Of a stretch of DNA of 64,000 bases, positions 53,740 through 62,366 are shown piece after piece (position 1 is the first letter of the stretch; each line of letters begins with the position of its first letter). The notes under the pieces are model-generated. The model had not been told where the DNA came from. It ran no database searches and worked only from the letters and a program-made list of their open reading frames with translations. A program made the position numbers and the translations under genes. This stretch comes from Fulvivirga imtechensis AK7 (GTDB taxonomy: Bacteria > Bacteroidota > Bacteroidia > Cytophagales > Cyclobacteriaceae), in contig NZ_AMZN01000055.1 in NCBI RefSeq assembly GCF_000331535.1, positions 124,001-188,000 of the forward strand, read 5' to 3'.

Positions 53740-54675
53740 TTATACTCGGTTCAGTTTTTCTTTAATATCGCTGAGAATGACGTCCCCACCACATTTCAAT
53801 ACTTCTTCTGCCAGGTCAACACCGATGGCCTCGGCATTCTCTGCAGGTCCGACCATCCTTTTTCTAATGATCTTTGTCCCCTCCAGGTTCACAATACCTC
53901 CTTTAATGGTAAGTGTGCCATTCTGAAGATCAGCTAACGCAAATAATGGAATACTGCAGCCGCCCTGCATTCTTCTCAGATAGCCTCTTTCGCAAAGCAA
54001 TCTTTTTTCTGTCTCCGTGTCATTAACGAATTCTCTGATGGCCTTTCTCTTGTCTTCCGAAAGTGAGTCGGAACATTCTATAGCAATGCTACCCTGACCG
54101 ACAGCAGGAATGAATTTGTCTAATGGCAGTTTCGAGATGATCATATCGTCATATTCCATGCGATGTACACCGGCATACGCTAACAGAAGTGCATCGCACA
54201 CGCCATCTTTCATTTTGCCAATACGTGTCTGCAGGTTTCCGCGTACGGGTACCGTTTTTACGTGAGGGTAAAAATGTTTTAATAAAGCTACTCTCCTTGT
54301 AGAAGAGGTGCCAATAGTAATTTCCTTCTGCTTTTCCAATGACAGACTCATGTCCGTACCTACTAACACATCGTTCACGACTTCGCGGGTTGTAAAGGCG
54401 ATGAGCTCAAAACCTTCCGGTAGCTCCGACTGCATATCTTTAGCGCTATGAACCGCTATGTCGATGCTTCCTTTTTTTAGCTCATCTTCAATTTCCTCAG
54501 TGAAAACGCCCTTGCTACCTATTTTAGCTATGGATACATCCAATATCTTGTCACCCTTCGTGTCAATGGTTACAATCTCAGATTCAATGCCTCCCTCTCT
54601 AAGCAATGAAGCGACATGTTCTGCCTGCCACAGTGCCAGCTTACTTCCTCTCGTTCCTATTCTGATCTTATCCAT
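53740..54675 (-). CDS. hemC: Hydroxymethylbilane synthase (porphobilinogen deaminase)
   Basis: The 311-residue enzyme of tetrapyrrole synthesis polymerises four porphobilinogen units. Family markers are the N-terminal IRIGTRGSKLALWQAEHV, the VHSAKDMQSELP loop, RRVALLKHFYPHVKTVPVRGNLQTRI and the dipyrromethane-binding Cys in LRRMQGGCSIPLFA. Length agrees with the family (about 310). It is the only heme gene in the window. It overlaps no neighbour, but is only 3 bp from the cyclophilin. The upstream spacer consists of short-phrase repeats, so its promoter, if separate, is not visible. Confidence 0.96.
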   Translation of the reverse strand: MDKIRIGTRGSKLALWQAEHVASLLREGGIESEIVTIDTKGDKILDVSIAKIGSKGVFTEEIEDELKKGSIDIAVHSAKDMQSELPEGFELIAFTTREVVNDVLVGTDMSLSLEKQKEITIGTSSTRRVALLKHFYPHVKTVPVRGNLQTRIGKMKDGVCDALLLAYAGVHRMEYDDMIISKLPLDKFIPAVGQGSIAIECSDSLSEDKRKAIREFVNDTETEKRLLCERGYLRRMQGGCSIPLFALADLQNGTLTIKGGIVNLEGTKIIRKRMVGPAENAEAIGVDLAEEVLKCGGDVILSDIKEKLNRV

Positions 54676-54886
54676 GCTATACAGTTCTCAATTTACAGTT
54701 CTCAGTTCTCAGTTCTCAGTTCTCAGTTTTACAGTTCTCAGTTTTCAGTTTACAGTTTGCAGTTTGCAGTTTGCAGTTCTTAGTTTACAGTTTAAAGTTG
54801 TAGTTCTCGGTGTCACTCGGCTACTGATTACCGATTACCGATCACTGATTACCAACCACTTCGGTCTTCCGACTCCCGACTTCCGA
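54676..54886 (-). repeat. Short-phrase tandem repeats between holB and hemC
   Basis: Read on the minus strand: right after the holB stop come AGTCGGAAGTCGGGAGTCGG and GGTAATCAGTGATCGGTAAT phrases (54825-54886), then about fifteen imperfect AACTGAGA / AACTGCAA heptads (54683-54795) that run to 7 bases from the hemC ATG. Confidence 0.75.
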
Positions 54887-56005
54887 CTATTTTATAACCC
54901 TGGCTATTCGTAGTGACAGGTCCAAAAATATGATTTTTGCACTTGCATTTCTTTCCAGGTGATAGTACGCTTCGTTGATCATACCTGATATCCGGGCTAC
55001 CTTGTCACCGTCCACTACTTTGCTAAAGTTTTCCACAAAGCTATCTATTTTACCACTAACGCGCTTCAATTCGGGAGTCGTTTCATAGATAAGTGATTCC
55101 CGAAGCATGTTTAGGGCATACTGGAGCAGACTTTTTTGTGCTACCTTGTTCATCGAGTGAAATTCATCACTACGAGCTACCAACTGAGTGTAGTCCTTTT
55201 TAAAACAATCTCGCATCCAGTCCGCAAACTGCTGATGACTATTGTCTTCTATATTATTATTCAGTTTAATGGCCAGGTTGAGGTCTCCATCTGCCAAATG
55301 CGCAAGTTCTGCCGCCTTTTGATGATCGATGCCCAGCTTCTCAACCAGCGTAGCAACAATGCTCTCATCGGTAAATTTGGGAATAGTAACAACTTGTGTT
55401 CGCGATAAGATCGTTGTCAGCAACCGTTCCGAGTCATTAGAAACTAAAAGAAAGATAGTTTGTTCGGGTGGCTCCTCAAGTATTTTCAATATGCCGTTAG
55501 CAGCAGATGGGTGCATATATTCCGGCAACCAGATGATCATCACCTTATATTTGCCCTCAAAGGCTTTAAGTGACAGGTTTTTAATGATCTGCCGGCTTTC
55601 CTCCTTTGAAATATTTACCTGTTTGTCTTCTCCGCCATAGTACCCGGACCAACTGTCGAGGTTGCCAAATGCGTTTTCCATCAGGAAAGTTCTCCATTCT
55701 TTTAAGAAACTGGTGCTCACCACATCTTTACCGGTAACATTTTTTGTAGCGCTCACCGGAAAGACAAAATGCACATCGGGATGGATAAATTTAGTGTTTT
55801 TCACACATGAAGGACATGCTCCACATGCATCATTTGGCTGCTTGTTTTCACAGTTGAGGTAGCTGGCAAAGGCCAGGGCCATCGGTAAGTTGGGGCTGCC
55901 TGGCTTGCCGAGAAACAACTGTGCATGAGCTACTTGTTCATGAGTTACGGCATTGATCAACCGTTCTTTTACCTCGTCCAACCCTTTGATGTCGCTAAAT
56001 AGCAT
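54887..56005 (-). CDS. holB: DNA polymerase III delta-prime-type subunit
   Basis: The 372-residue clamp-loader subunit has an N-terminal AAA+ domain with a degenerate Walker A (LGKPGSPNLPMA, no GKT/S), a zinc module with four Cys (CENKQPNDACGACPSC), an HPDVHFVFP segment, the delta-prime motif MIIWLPEYMHPSAANGILKILEEPP, and the sensor/arginine-finger SRT in TILSRTQVV. A degenerate P-loop agrees with delta-prime proteins not hydrolysing ATP. It is 9 bp downstream of the GlmU-family gene; both are transcribed leftward. Its last codon is followed at once by a repeat-provided stop TAG. Confidence 0.92.
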   Translation of the reverse strand: MLFSDIKGLDEVKERLINAVTHEQVAHAQLFLGKPGSPNLPMALAFASYLNCENKQPNDACGACPSCVKNTKFIHPDVHFVFPVSATKNVTGKDVVSTSFLKEWRTFLMENAFGNLDSWSGYYGGEDKQVNISKEESRQIIKNLSLKAFEGKYKVMIIWLPEYMHPSAANGILKILEEPPEQTIFLLVSNDSERLLTTILSRTQVVTIPKFTDESIVATLVEKLGIDHQKAAELAHLADGDLNLAIKLNNNIEDNSHQQFADWMRDCFKKDYTQLVARSDEFHSMNKVAQKSLLQYALNMLRESLIYETTPELKRVSGKIDSFVENFSKVVDGDKVARISGMINEAYYHLERNASAKIIFLDLSLRIARVIK

Positions 56006-56014
56006 AATCTTAAT

Positions 56015-57199
56015 TTATTGGTTTTCCCAAATCCTGTATTCGGCTGTTTGTTCGAAAATATTCTTCATGATCTCCTGTTCTGCAGCATCATAGATCAATC
56101 CTCTTCGCTCCATTACCCTGGCTATTACCTCATTAGCTTTGTTGAGTTGATATGTAGTGAGGCCGGCAGCGCCACCCCAGGAAAACGAAGGAATAAAGTT
56201 TCTCGGAAAGCCGGCGCCAAAGATGTTGGAAGAAACGCCAACTACCGTACCTGTATTGAACATGGTGTTGATGCTACATTTGGAGTGATCACCCATGATC
56301 AGGCCACAGAACATTTCTCCGGTATCGGTAAAGCCACCTTTGCCGTAGTCCCACACCTTCACATTCGCATAGTTGTTTTTGAGATTAGAAGTGTTCGTAT
56401 CAGCACCAAGATTGCACCACTCACCAATTACAGAATTACCAACGAAGCCATCGTGACCTTTATTGCTGTAACCGAACAGTACTGAATTGCTTAACTCCCC
56501 ACCTACTTTACAGAAGGGGCCTATGGTAGAGTCACCTCTGACCTTAGCTCCCATGTTTACGTGTGCCCCTTCGCAAAGGGCGAAAGCACCGCGGATAATG
56601 GCGCCTTCACTGATGACGGCATTTTTTCCTATGTAAACAGGCCCGTTTTCAGCATTGATGATGGCTGCGCGAATAGTTGCTCCTTCTTCTACAAATACAT
56701 TTTCCGCACCATAAATGACGGTATGAGCATCTTCAATATCTTCTGAAATTCTACCAAGCGTGATCAGATCGAAATCGGCCTGTATCTGCTCTGCATTTTT
56801 TTTGAATATTTTCCAGGGAGCATCTATTACCGTAGCATGGCCATCATATTTTTGCTGCGGCAGTTGCTGCAAATTGGAAAAATCCCCCTGAGTCTTGGCT
56901 GCAACGATAGTGGTGCCCCGTACCAGCGCCTCTTCACTGTTTAGATCATCAATAGCATCTATCAGGTCATCGGTAGGACAAAAGGCACCATTGATCCAGA
57001 GATTGACATTTTTTTTGATGCACGGATATTTTTCGCAGAGGTAATCCTCAGTATTGAATGAAATATTTTTTTCCAGCCGTTTACTCCATTTTTCTGCGAT
57101 AGTGAGTATGCCTACCCGTATTTCAGCTACCGGGCGCGTAAAAGTTAGTGGAAGTAAAGACTTTCTGATGACAGGGTCATCAAAGAGAATAATATTCAT
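56015..57199 (-). CDS. GlmU-family (nucleotidyltransferase-like plus LbH) protein
   Basis: The 394-residue protein has an N-terminal half resembling sugar-1-phosphate nucleotidylyltransferases (IILFDDPVIRKSLLPLTFTRPVAEIRVG), but without the clear GGxGTRL loop. The C-terminal left-handed beta-helix has hexapeptide repeats (IIRGAFALCEGAHVNMGAKV, TIGPFCKVGGELSNSVLFG, VIGEWCNLGADTNTSNLKNN). It is typical of the GlmU family in Bacteroidota, which may be an acetyl- or nucleotidyltransferase of uncertain substrate; it is not a standard GlmU. It is 71 bp downstream of rpmE with a terminator between them, and 9 bp ahead of holB. Confidence 0.88.
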   Translation of the reverse strand: MNIILFDDPVIRKSLLPLTFTRPVAEIRVGILTIAEKWSKRLEKNISFNTEDYLCEKYPCIKKNVNLWINGAFCPTDDLIDAIDDLNSEEALVRGTTIVAAKTQGDFSNLQQLPQQKYDGHATVIDAPWKIFKKNAEQIQADFDLITLGRISEDIEDAHTVIYGAENVFVEEGATIRAAIINAENGPVYIGKNAVISEGAIIRGAFALCEGAHVNMGAKVRGDSTIGPFCKVGGELSNSVLFGYSNKGHDGFVGNSVIGEWCNLGADTNTSNLKNNYANVKVWDYGKGGFTDTGEMFCGLIMGDHSKCSINTMFNTGTVVGVSSNIFGAGFPRNFIPSFSWGGAAGLTTYQLNKANEVIARVMERRGLIYDAAEQEIMKNIFEQTAEYRIWENQ

Positions 57200-57205
57200 G
57201 GCACA

Positions 57206-57246
57206 AAAATAAAAAAGTCTTCAAGATAAGCTTATCCTGAAGACCT
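57206..57246 (-). terminator. Rho-independent terminator of rpmE
   Basis: Read on the minus strand, GTCTTCAGGATAAG pairs with CTTATCTTGAAGAC (57244-57217; 14-bp arms with one mismatch and almost no loop), then TTTTTT follows. It sits between the rpmE stop at 57271 and the start of the GlmU-family gene at 57199, so the latter must have its own promoter or depend on read-through. Confidence 0.85.
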
Positions 57247-57270
57247 TTAATTAAAGCTATTAAAAGAGAA

Positions 57271-57516
57271 TTACTTCTTCTTATATTTCTTGTTAAACTT
57301 CTCAACACGGCCGGCTGTATCCACAAATAGCTTCTTACCGGTGTAGAATGGGTGAGATGCAGAGCTTACCTCGACTTTGATCAAAGGATATTCGTTACCG
57401 TCTTCCCATTTGATAGTCTCGCCAGTAGTCATAGTAGACTTGGTCATGAACTTGTAGTCGCTAGAAGTGTCGTAGAAAACTACGTCTCTGTATTCCGGAT
57501 GTATGTCTTTTTTCAT
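57271..57516 (-). CDS. rpmE: 50S ribosomal protein L31 type B
   Basis: The 81-residue protein contains the L31 signature [36 protein letters not shown] and [28 protein letters not shown]. It is the zinc-free type B form: the CxxC pairs of type A are absent. The start is at 57516, not at 57588, because homology begins with MKKDIHP and AAAAGG lies about 11 bases ahead. A perfect promoter at 57559-57589 and the terminator at 57206-57246 make it an independent transcription unit. Confidence 0.96.
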   Translation of the reverse strand: MKKDIHPEYRDVVFYDTSSDYKFMTKSTMTTGETIKWEDGNEYPLIKVEVSSASHPFYTGKKLFVDTAGRVEKFNKKYKKK

Positions 57517-57558
57517 TTTATTAATACCTTTTCTGTTCAATCTTCCCAAGAGAGGGCA

Positions 57559-57589
57559 CAAAATTACCCAAATTAACTTTAAGTGCAAA
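57559..57589 (-). promoter_or_regulatory. Bacteroidota consensus promoter of rpmE
   Basis: On the minus strand TTTG (57589-57586), a 19-base gap, then TAATTTTG (57566-57559) match TTTG-N19-TAnnTTTG exactly. Transcription should start near 57552, giving a leader of about 36 bases before the ATG. Confidence 0.85.
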
Positions 57590-57658
57590 ACTTTTCAAAA
57601 CTTTATTCTGCAAAGATAAACACTATTTTTTCTTATTTTGCAGGATATTCAATTTCTT

Positions 57659-59341
57659 ATGAGGCAACTGTCATTTATTATACTCCTGATCCTGCCCATT
57701 GTGGCTCTGGCACAGAGCGTTAACGCTCCCCTGAATGATGATTACTACCATATCATAGACCGGTATGAGATAGAAAGTGGGAAGATATATCCGGGTTTCT
57801 TCAGCGCCTGGAAGCCATATAGAAGATCTCACATAGCGAATTTTGTTGATTCATTACGACCTTCACAACAAAATTGGTCGGCTGCGGATCAGTTTAACCT
57901 GCATTATCTTGCCAGCGACAATTGGGAATGGATAGATAGTGTGAATAATACAAGTAGAAGACCCTTTCTAAAACATTTTTATAGAGTAGAATCCGATCTT
58001 TTTCATGCTGATACAAAGGATTTTGATCTCCATATCAATCCTGTGTTATATGTGGGGATCGGACGTGAAACAGCTAATGATGAAAAAACTTTTATTAATA
58101 CCCGCGGTGTTGAGGTACGGGGTATGATTGATAGAAAAGTGGGTTTCTACACATTTATTGGCGAAAATCAAATCATTTACCCGGAGTATGTACGAAAGAA
58201 GATCACTGGAGAGATAGTTGTACCACACGAAGGCTTCTGGAAAGATTTTAAGGACAATGGTGTGGATTTTTTTACTGCTCGCGGATATATCAGTTTTGAG
58301 GCTACAGACCATATAAACCTACAATTTGGACATGACAGATTTAAAGTGGGTAACGGGTACAGGTCACTTATTCTTTCAGACTACGCTCCTGCCTACCTGT
58401 TTTTAAAAGCGCAGACGCAGGTATGGAAGCTCAACTACACCAACCTGTTTACCGAGATGACGGCTGATGTTTTCGGAAATTCCGGAGGCCTTATAGATAG
58501 TGACGGATATCCGAAAAAATATATGGCCTTGCATCACCTGAGTCTGAATATCGGTAAAAAATTGAACGTAGGGGTATTTGAATCCGTAATCTACAGTAAT
58601 GCCGACTCTTTAGGTAATGGGAATATAGAATTGAAGTACCTGAATCCAATAATTTTTTACCGTGCTATTGAGCAGCAGAATGGCAGCTCCGATAACGTGC
58701 TCCTGGGCGCTGATTTTAAGTGGATTGCAGCCCGGAAGCTTTCTTTTTACGGGCAACTGGTGCTGGATGAATTCCTGCTGGATAATATCAAGGCAGGTGA
58801 TGGCTGGTGGGCTAACAAATATGCCTTGCAGTTAGGCGCTAAGTATGTGGATGCTTTGGGAATTGATAACCTCGACCTTCAATTGGAAGGGAATCTGTCC
58901 AGGCCTTATACCTACTCTCACGGTGATCCATACAACAGCTATTCACACTATCGCCAGCCTCTGGCTCATCCGCTGGGAGCGAATTTCAAAGAACTAGTGG
59001 CTATTGCTCGTTATCAACCTGTGGGAAAATTACGCCTGACAGGAAAGCTGATGTATGCAAAATACGGTGCAGATACCACAGGAGTAAATTACGGGGGGAA
59101 CATTTTGCTGAGCAACCGCACAAGAGAAAAGGACTTTGGCAATGAGATTGGCCAGGGGGTTAATTCGGATCTGTTTTTTGCAGACCTTACAGTATCATAC
59201 CAATGGAAGCACAACTTCTTTATCGATCTAAGGCATATGTACCGGCAGGTCAAAAGCGAAGTGCCGGTAGCAGGTCAAAAGACAAACTACACCTCTATTG
59301 CACTTCGTTGGAATATTCCGCAGCGATTGAGTGAGTTTTAG
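57659..59341 (+). CDS. Wzi-like outer-membrane beta-barrel protein
   Basis: The 560-residue protein starts at ATG 57659, which opens a signal peptide (LSFIILLILPIVALAQ); a TTG at 57638 gives a longer, less likely N-terminus. After an N-terminal helical segment (YYHIIDRYEIESG), it consists of many amphipathic strands ending in aromatic residues (YTNLFTEMTADVF, RKLSFYGQLVLDEFLL) and terminates in SIALRWNIPQRLSEF. This is the pattern of the capsule-assembly Wzi family, a lectin-like porin. No capsule gene cluster is near except an exporter and gmhA, so the Wzi label is tentative. Confidence 0.75.
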   Translation: MRQLSFIILLILPIVALAQSVNAPLNDDYYHIIDRYEIESGKIYPGFFSAWKPYRRSHIANFVDSLRPSQQNWSAADQFNLHYLASDNWEWIDSVNNTSRRPFLKHFYRVESDLFHADTKDFDLHINPVLYVGIGRETANDEKTFINTRGVEVRGMIDRKVGFYTFIGENQIIYPEYVRKKITGEIVVPHEGFWKDFKDNGVDFFTARGYISFEATDHINLQFGHDRFKVGNGYRSLILSDYAPAYLFLKAQTQVWKLNYTNLFTEMTADVFGNSGGLIDSDGYPKKYMALHHLSLNIGKKLNVGVFESVIYSNADSLGNGNIELKYLNPIIFYRAIEQQNGSSDNVLLGADFKWIAARKLSFYGQLVLDEFLLDNIKAGDGWWANKYALQLGAKYVDALGIDNLDLQLEGNLSRPYTYSHGDPYNSYSHYRQPLAHPLGANFKELVAIARYQPVGKLRLTGKLMYAKYGADTTGVNYGGNILLSNRTREKDFGNEIGQGVNSDLFFADLTVSYQWKHNFFIDLRHMYRQVKSEVPVAGQKTNYTSIALRWNIPQRLSEF

Positions 59342-59521
59342 CGAGTAAACGCCTAAATTGCACCCGTTTTACCATGATGTAAGCAAAAACCGAAGCCAAA
59401 CCTGCCTAAATGAATAATAACTGATAATTATACACCCAATTTGAGCACCTCTATTGGCAATAGCATGCTTTTGAAGAGCTAAGCAGCCCTGAGGGTTGGG
59501 TTAATGAATGACAAAGGATAA

Positions 59522-61345
59522 ATGAGAACATTTTTCAGGGTATTTAAGTACGGCCGTAATCTCGGAACCTTTTTGCCTCAGTATATAATATACATTTTAC
59601 TGTCGGTGGTTTTTAGCGCTATCAACTTTACCCTTTTGATACCGCTACTGTCTGTACTATTTGATACCGCAGACACCCAGGTAGTCAGCGATCCGGGTGA
59701 CTTTGAGCTGACAAAGGATTACGCCATAGAATATTTCTACTATACATTCGGTAATATTATCCAGCAGAGCGGCAAGCAACAAGCGCTGCTGTTTGTATGT
59801 GTCATTGTTATTATATCTGTTTTTGTTACTAATATTTTCAGGTATCTCGCCACTATCATTGTTACAAAAATAAGGCTGGATGTGGTCAAGTACCTCAGGA
59901 TGGATATCTACAACAGGGTTTCCTCCATGCACCTTGGCTATTTTACCAATGAAAGAAAAGGTGATCTGATGTCGCGAATTACAAATGACGTGCAGGAAGT
60001 GGAAGCCTCTATTTTGAATAGTCCGAAAGCGCTTTTCAGAGAGCCTGTAACCATTATCATTTACTTCATTTTCTTATTTTCCATATCGGCTAAACTGACC
60101 ATTTTTACCATTCTGGTGTTGCCCATAACAGGTGGGGCGCTTGCGGAAATTGTCAGGCGTCTGAAGAAGCGCGCTGTTCAGAGCCAGGAGTCGTTGGGAA
60201 GGATCGTGAACATTTTAGATGAAACACTGGGTGGTATGCGCATTGTAAAAGCTTTTAACGCACGAGGATACGTGACGGATAAAATAGATCAGGAAACAGA
60301 CTACTACAGAAGGGTTAACCTGTCTTATTCCTACAAGAAAGAGTTAGGCTCACCGGTTTCAGAGTTTTTGGGAGTAGCCATTGTTTGTATCATTATCTAT
60401 TATGGGGGCTCCCTGGTACTGGCCGCTGATGGTAGTTTGGATGGACCTCAGTTTATTGCTTATCTGGCTATTTTTTCCCAAATCATTTCACCGGGAAAAG
60501 CTTTTGCTGCCGGTATTTCCGGGTTGCAAAAAGGAATTGCCTCTGCTGAAAGGATCTTTAAAGTAGTGGACGCAACCCCGGCTATTGTCAACAAGCCTAA
60601 TGCTATTGATATCAAAGCGTTTAAACAACAGATCGAATTTGATCATGTACGCTTTGCATATGGAACAGAGCCCGTGTTGAAGGACATATCCTTTACTCTT
60701 CAGAAAGGGCAAACTATTGCCCTCGTAGGCCCTTCCGGAGGGGGTAAGTCCACTTTGGCGGATCTGATCCCACGTTTTTATGACCCGACAGACGGGGCAG
60801 TGAAAATTGATGGTACCGATATCCGGGATTGTGACGTGGAGTCCGTTAGAAAATTAATGGGGATCGTTACCCAGGAGTCCATTCTATTTAATGACACTAT
60901 TTTTAATAATATAGCCTTTGGGCTGGATGACCCCAAGGAAGAAGATGTTATTCAGGCAGCAAAGATCGCCAACGCTCATGATTTCATTATGGATATGGAA
61001 GAGGGATACGATACAAATATTGGAGATCGTGGTCTTAAACTTTCTGGTGGGCAGCGGCAGCGGATCAGCATAGCCAGGGCGGTGATGAAAAATCCTCCTG
61101 TCCTGATACTGGATGAAGCTACTTCAGCCTTAGACTCTGAATCTGAGAAGCTTGTGCAGGAGGCATTGGCTAATCTGATGAAGAACAGAACCTCATTGGT
61201 CATTGCGCATCGCCTCAGCACTATCCAACATGCGGATCAGATCCTTGTTATTCAGGGAGGCGAGATCGTGGAGAGAGGTACTCACGATGAATTGGTGAAT
61301 CAGGAGGGTATCTACAAAAAGTTAAGCGCTATGCAAAATACCTGA
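59522..61345 (+). CDS. MsbA-like ABC exporter (TMD-NBD fusion)
   Basis: The 607-residue half-transporter has an N-terminal six-helix type IV exporter domain (about 1-330, with FLPQYIIYILLSVVFSAINFTLLIPLL and the intracellular loop ITNDVQEVEASI). The C-terminal nucleotide-binding domain shows Walker A GPSGGGKST, Q-loop TQESILFND, signature LSGGQRQRISIARA, Walker B VLILDEATSALDSES and H-loop IAHRLSTIQ. It exports lipids, lipid A or hydrophobic compounds; the similarity to MsbA and the gmhA gene two positions downstream suggest an envelope role, but this is not shown. All catalytic motifs are intact. Confidence 0.93.
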   Translation: MRTFFRVFKYGRNLGTFLPQYIIYILLSVVFSAINFTLLIPLLSVLFDTADTQVVSDPGDFELTKDYAIEYFYYTFGNIIQQSGKQQALLFVCVIVIISVFVTNIFRYLATIIVTKIRLDVVKYLRMDIYNRVSSMHLGYFTNERKGDLMSRITNDVQEVEASILNSPKALFREPVTIIIYFIFLFSISAKLTIFTILVLPITGGALAEIVRRLKKRAVQSQESLGRIVNILDETLGGMRIVKAFNARGYVTDKIDQETDYYRRVNLSYSYKKELGSPVSEFLGVAIVCIIIYYGGSLVLAADGSLDGPQFIAYLAIFSQIISPGKAFAAGISGLQKGIASAERIFKVVDATPAIVNKPNAIDIKAFKQQIEFDHVRFAYGTEPVLKDISFTLQKGQTIALVGPSGGGKSTLADLIPRFYDPTDGAVKIDGTDIRDCDVESVRKLMGIVTQESILFNDTIFNNIAFGLDDPKEEDVIQAAKIANAHDFIMDMEEGYDTNIGDRGLKLSGGQRQRISIARAVMKNPPVLILDEATSALDSESEKLVQEALANLMKNRTSLVIAHRLSTIQHADQILVIQGGEIVERGTHDELVNQEGIYKKLSAMQNT

Positions 61346-61421
61346 TTAAATTTTGTAGATTTAATTAGTGTGTTTTTAATGAATTATATTAAATTTCATC
61401 CCTGAGTTAAAGAGAAGATCA

Positions 61422-61775
61422 ATGAAAAGACCAAAGTCAATATTCTACTTCATATATTTTCTATTTCATATTGGCTTGCTTCTAGCCTCTATATATGTAA
61501 ATTATAAATCTGAGGATTTTGAGTTTCTTCTCAAACTCAGAGAAAAAATGGACCTCATGATCTATGTAGCGGTGGTCGGGCTACTGCTGTTTTTTATTGA
61601 TATTGTCCTCATCTCTATGGCTGTCAGAACTCACACCAAGGAAAAAGAAAAACTGGAGCATGAGATCAACTCTTTAAAGGCTAAAATGTTTGATCTACAG
61701 GAGGCCACCGGGTCTGCATCATCCAAACATATAACTGCGGTGGGGACAGATAGCGAAGAGCCGAAAGAGGAATAA
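61422..61775 (+). CDS. Small membrane protein with coiled coil
   Basis: The 117-residue protein has two membrane helices (about 7-25, [19 protein letters not shown]; 45-67, [21 protein letters not shown]). A short coiled coil follows ([20 protein letters not shown]), and the tail is acidic. Family unknown to me, though similar two-helix proteins occur in Cytophagales. It lies between the exporter (76 bp) and gmhA (13 bp), all on the plus strand, so the three genes form a probable operon. Confidence 0.75.
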   Translation: MKRPKSIFYFIYFLFHIGLLLASIYVNYKSEDFEFLLKLREKMDLMIYVAVVGLLLFFIDIVLISMAVRTHTKEKEKLEHEINSLKAKMFDLQEATGSASSKHITAVGTDSEEPKEE

Positions 61776-61788
61776 CAAACCATTCAAC

Positions 61789-62364
61789 ATGACTAACCAG
61801 CTATTGATAAAGCAGGAGCTACTCCAGGCTTATGACATTCTTGATAAATTTTTATCCGACCCCACACATATTCAAAAGGTAGAAAAGGCGGCAGAAATAC
61901 TTGTTGCGGCTTTTAAAAAAGGAGGGAAAGCCATTTCATGCGGTAATGGAGGCTCTCACTGTGACGCCATGCATTTTGCAGAAGAGCTTACCGGCAGGTT
62001 TAGAGATGACCGTGCACCTTTGCCGGCTATAGCTATTTCAGATCCCAGCTATATGTCTTGCGTAGGCAATGACTATGGTTATGAAAAAGTTTTTTCCAGG
62101 TTTGTAAAAGCTTTTGCAACCAAAGACGATGTGCTGTTGGCCATCAGTACGAGTGGTAAGTCTAAAAATATTATTGAGGCTGCCAAAGAGGCAAAGCTGA
62201 AAGGGGCTGCTGTAATAGCCCTTACGGGAAATAGTGGAGGAGAACTTGGCGAGATAGCTGATCTGGAACTAAGGGTGCCTCACTACGGCTATGCCGATCG
62301 AATACAGGAAGTACATATAAAAATAATCCATATATTGATTTTGTTGATTGAAAAAACCATTTAG
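61789..62364 (+). CDS. gmhA: Sedoheptulose-7-phosphate isomerase
   Basis: The 191-residue SIS-domain enzyme has [21 protein letters not shown], which supplies the substrate-binding Ser and the family's Glu/His, then [21 protein letters not shown] and the C-terminal [12 protein letters not shown], which carries the catalytic His. It converts sedoheptulose 7-phosphate to D-glycero-D-manno-heptose 7-phosphate, the first step toward ADP-heptose for lipopolysaccharide. Length is right for GmhA (about 190). It ends 2 bp before the YifB/ComM gene and belongs to the operon begun at 59522. Confidence 0.94.
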   Translation: MTNQLLIKQELLQAYDILDKFLSDPTHIQKVEKAAEILVAAFKKGGKAISCGNGGSHCDAMHFAEELTGRFRDDRAPLPAIAISDPSYMSCVGNDYGYEKVFSRFVKAFATKDDVLLAISTSGKSKNIIEAAKEAKLKGAAVIALTGNSGGELGEIADLELRVPHYGYADRIQEVHIKIIHILILLIEKTI

Positions 62365-62366
62365 CT

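Noticed and set aside
54676-54886. Possible CRISPR array
   Set aside because: The units are 7-10 bases, imperfect, and lack spacers of constant length or any cas gene; it is a short-phrase tandem repeat.
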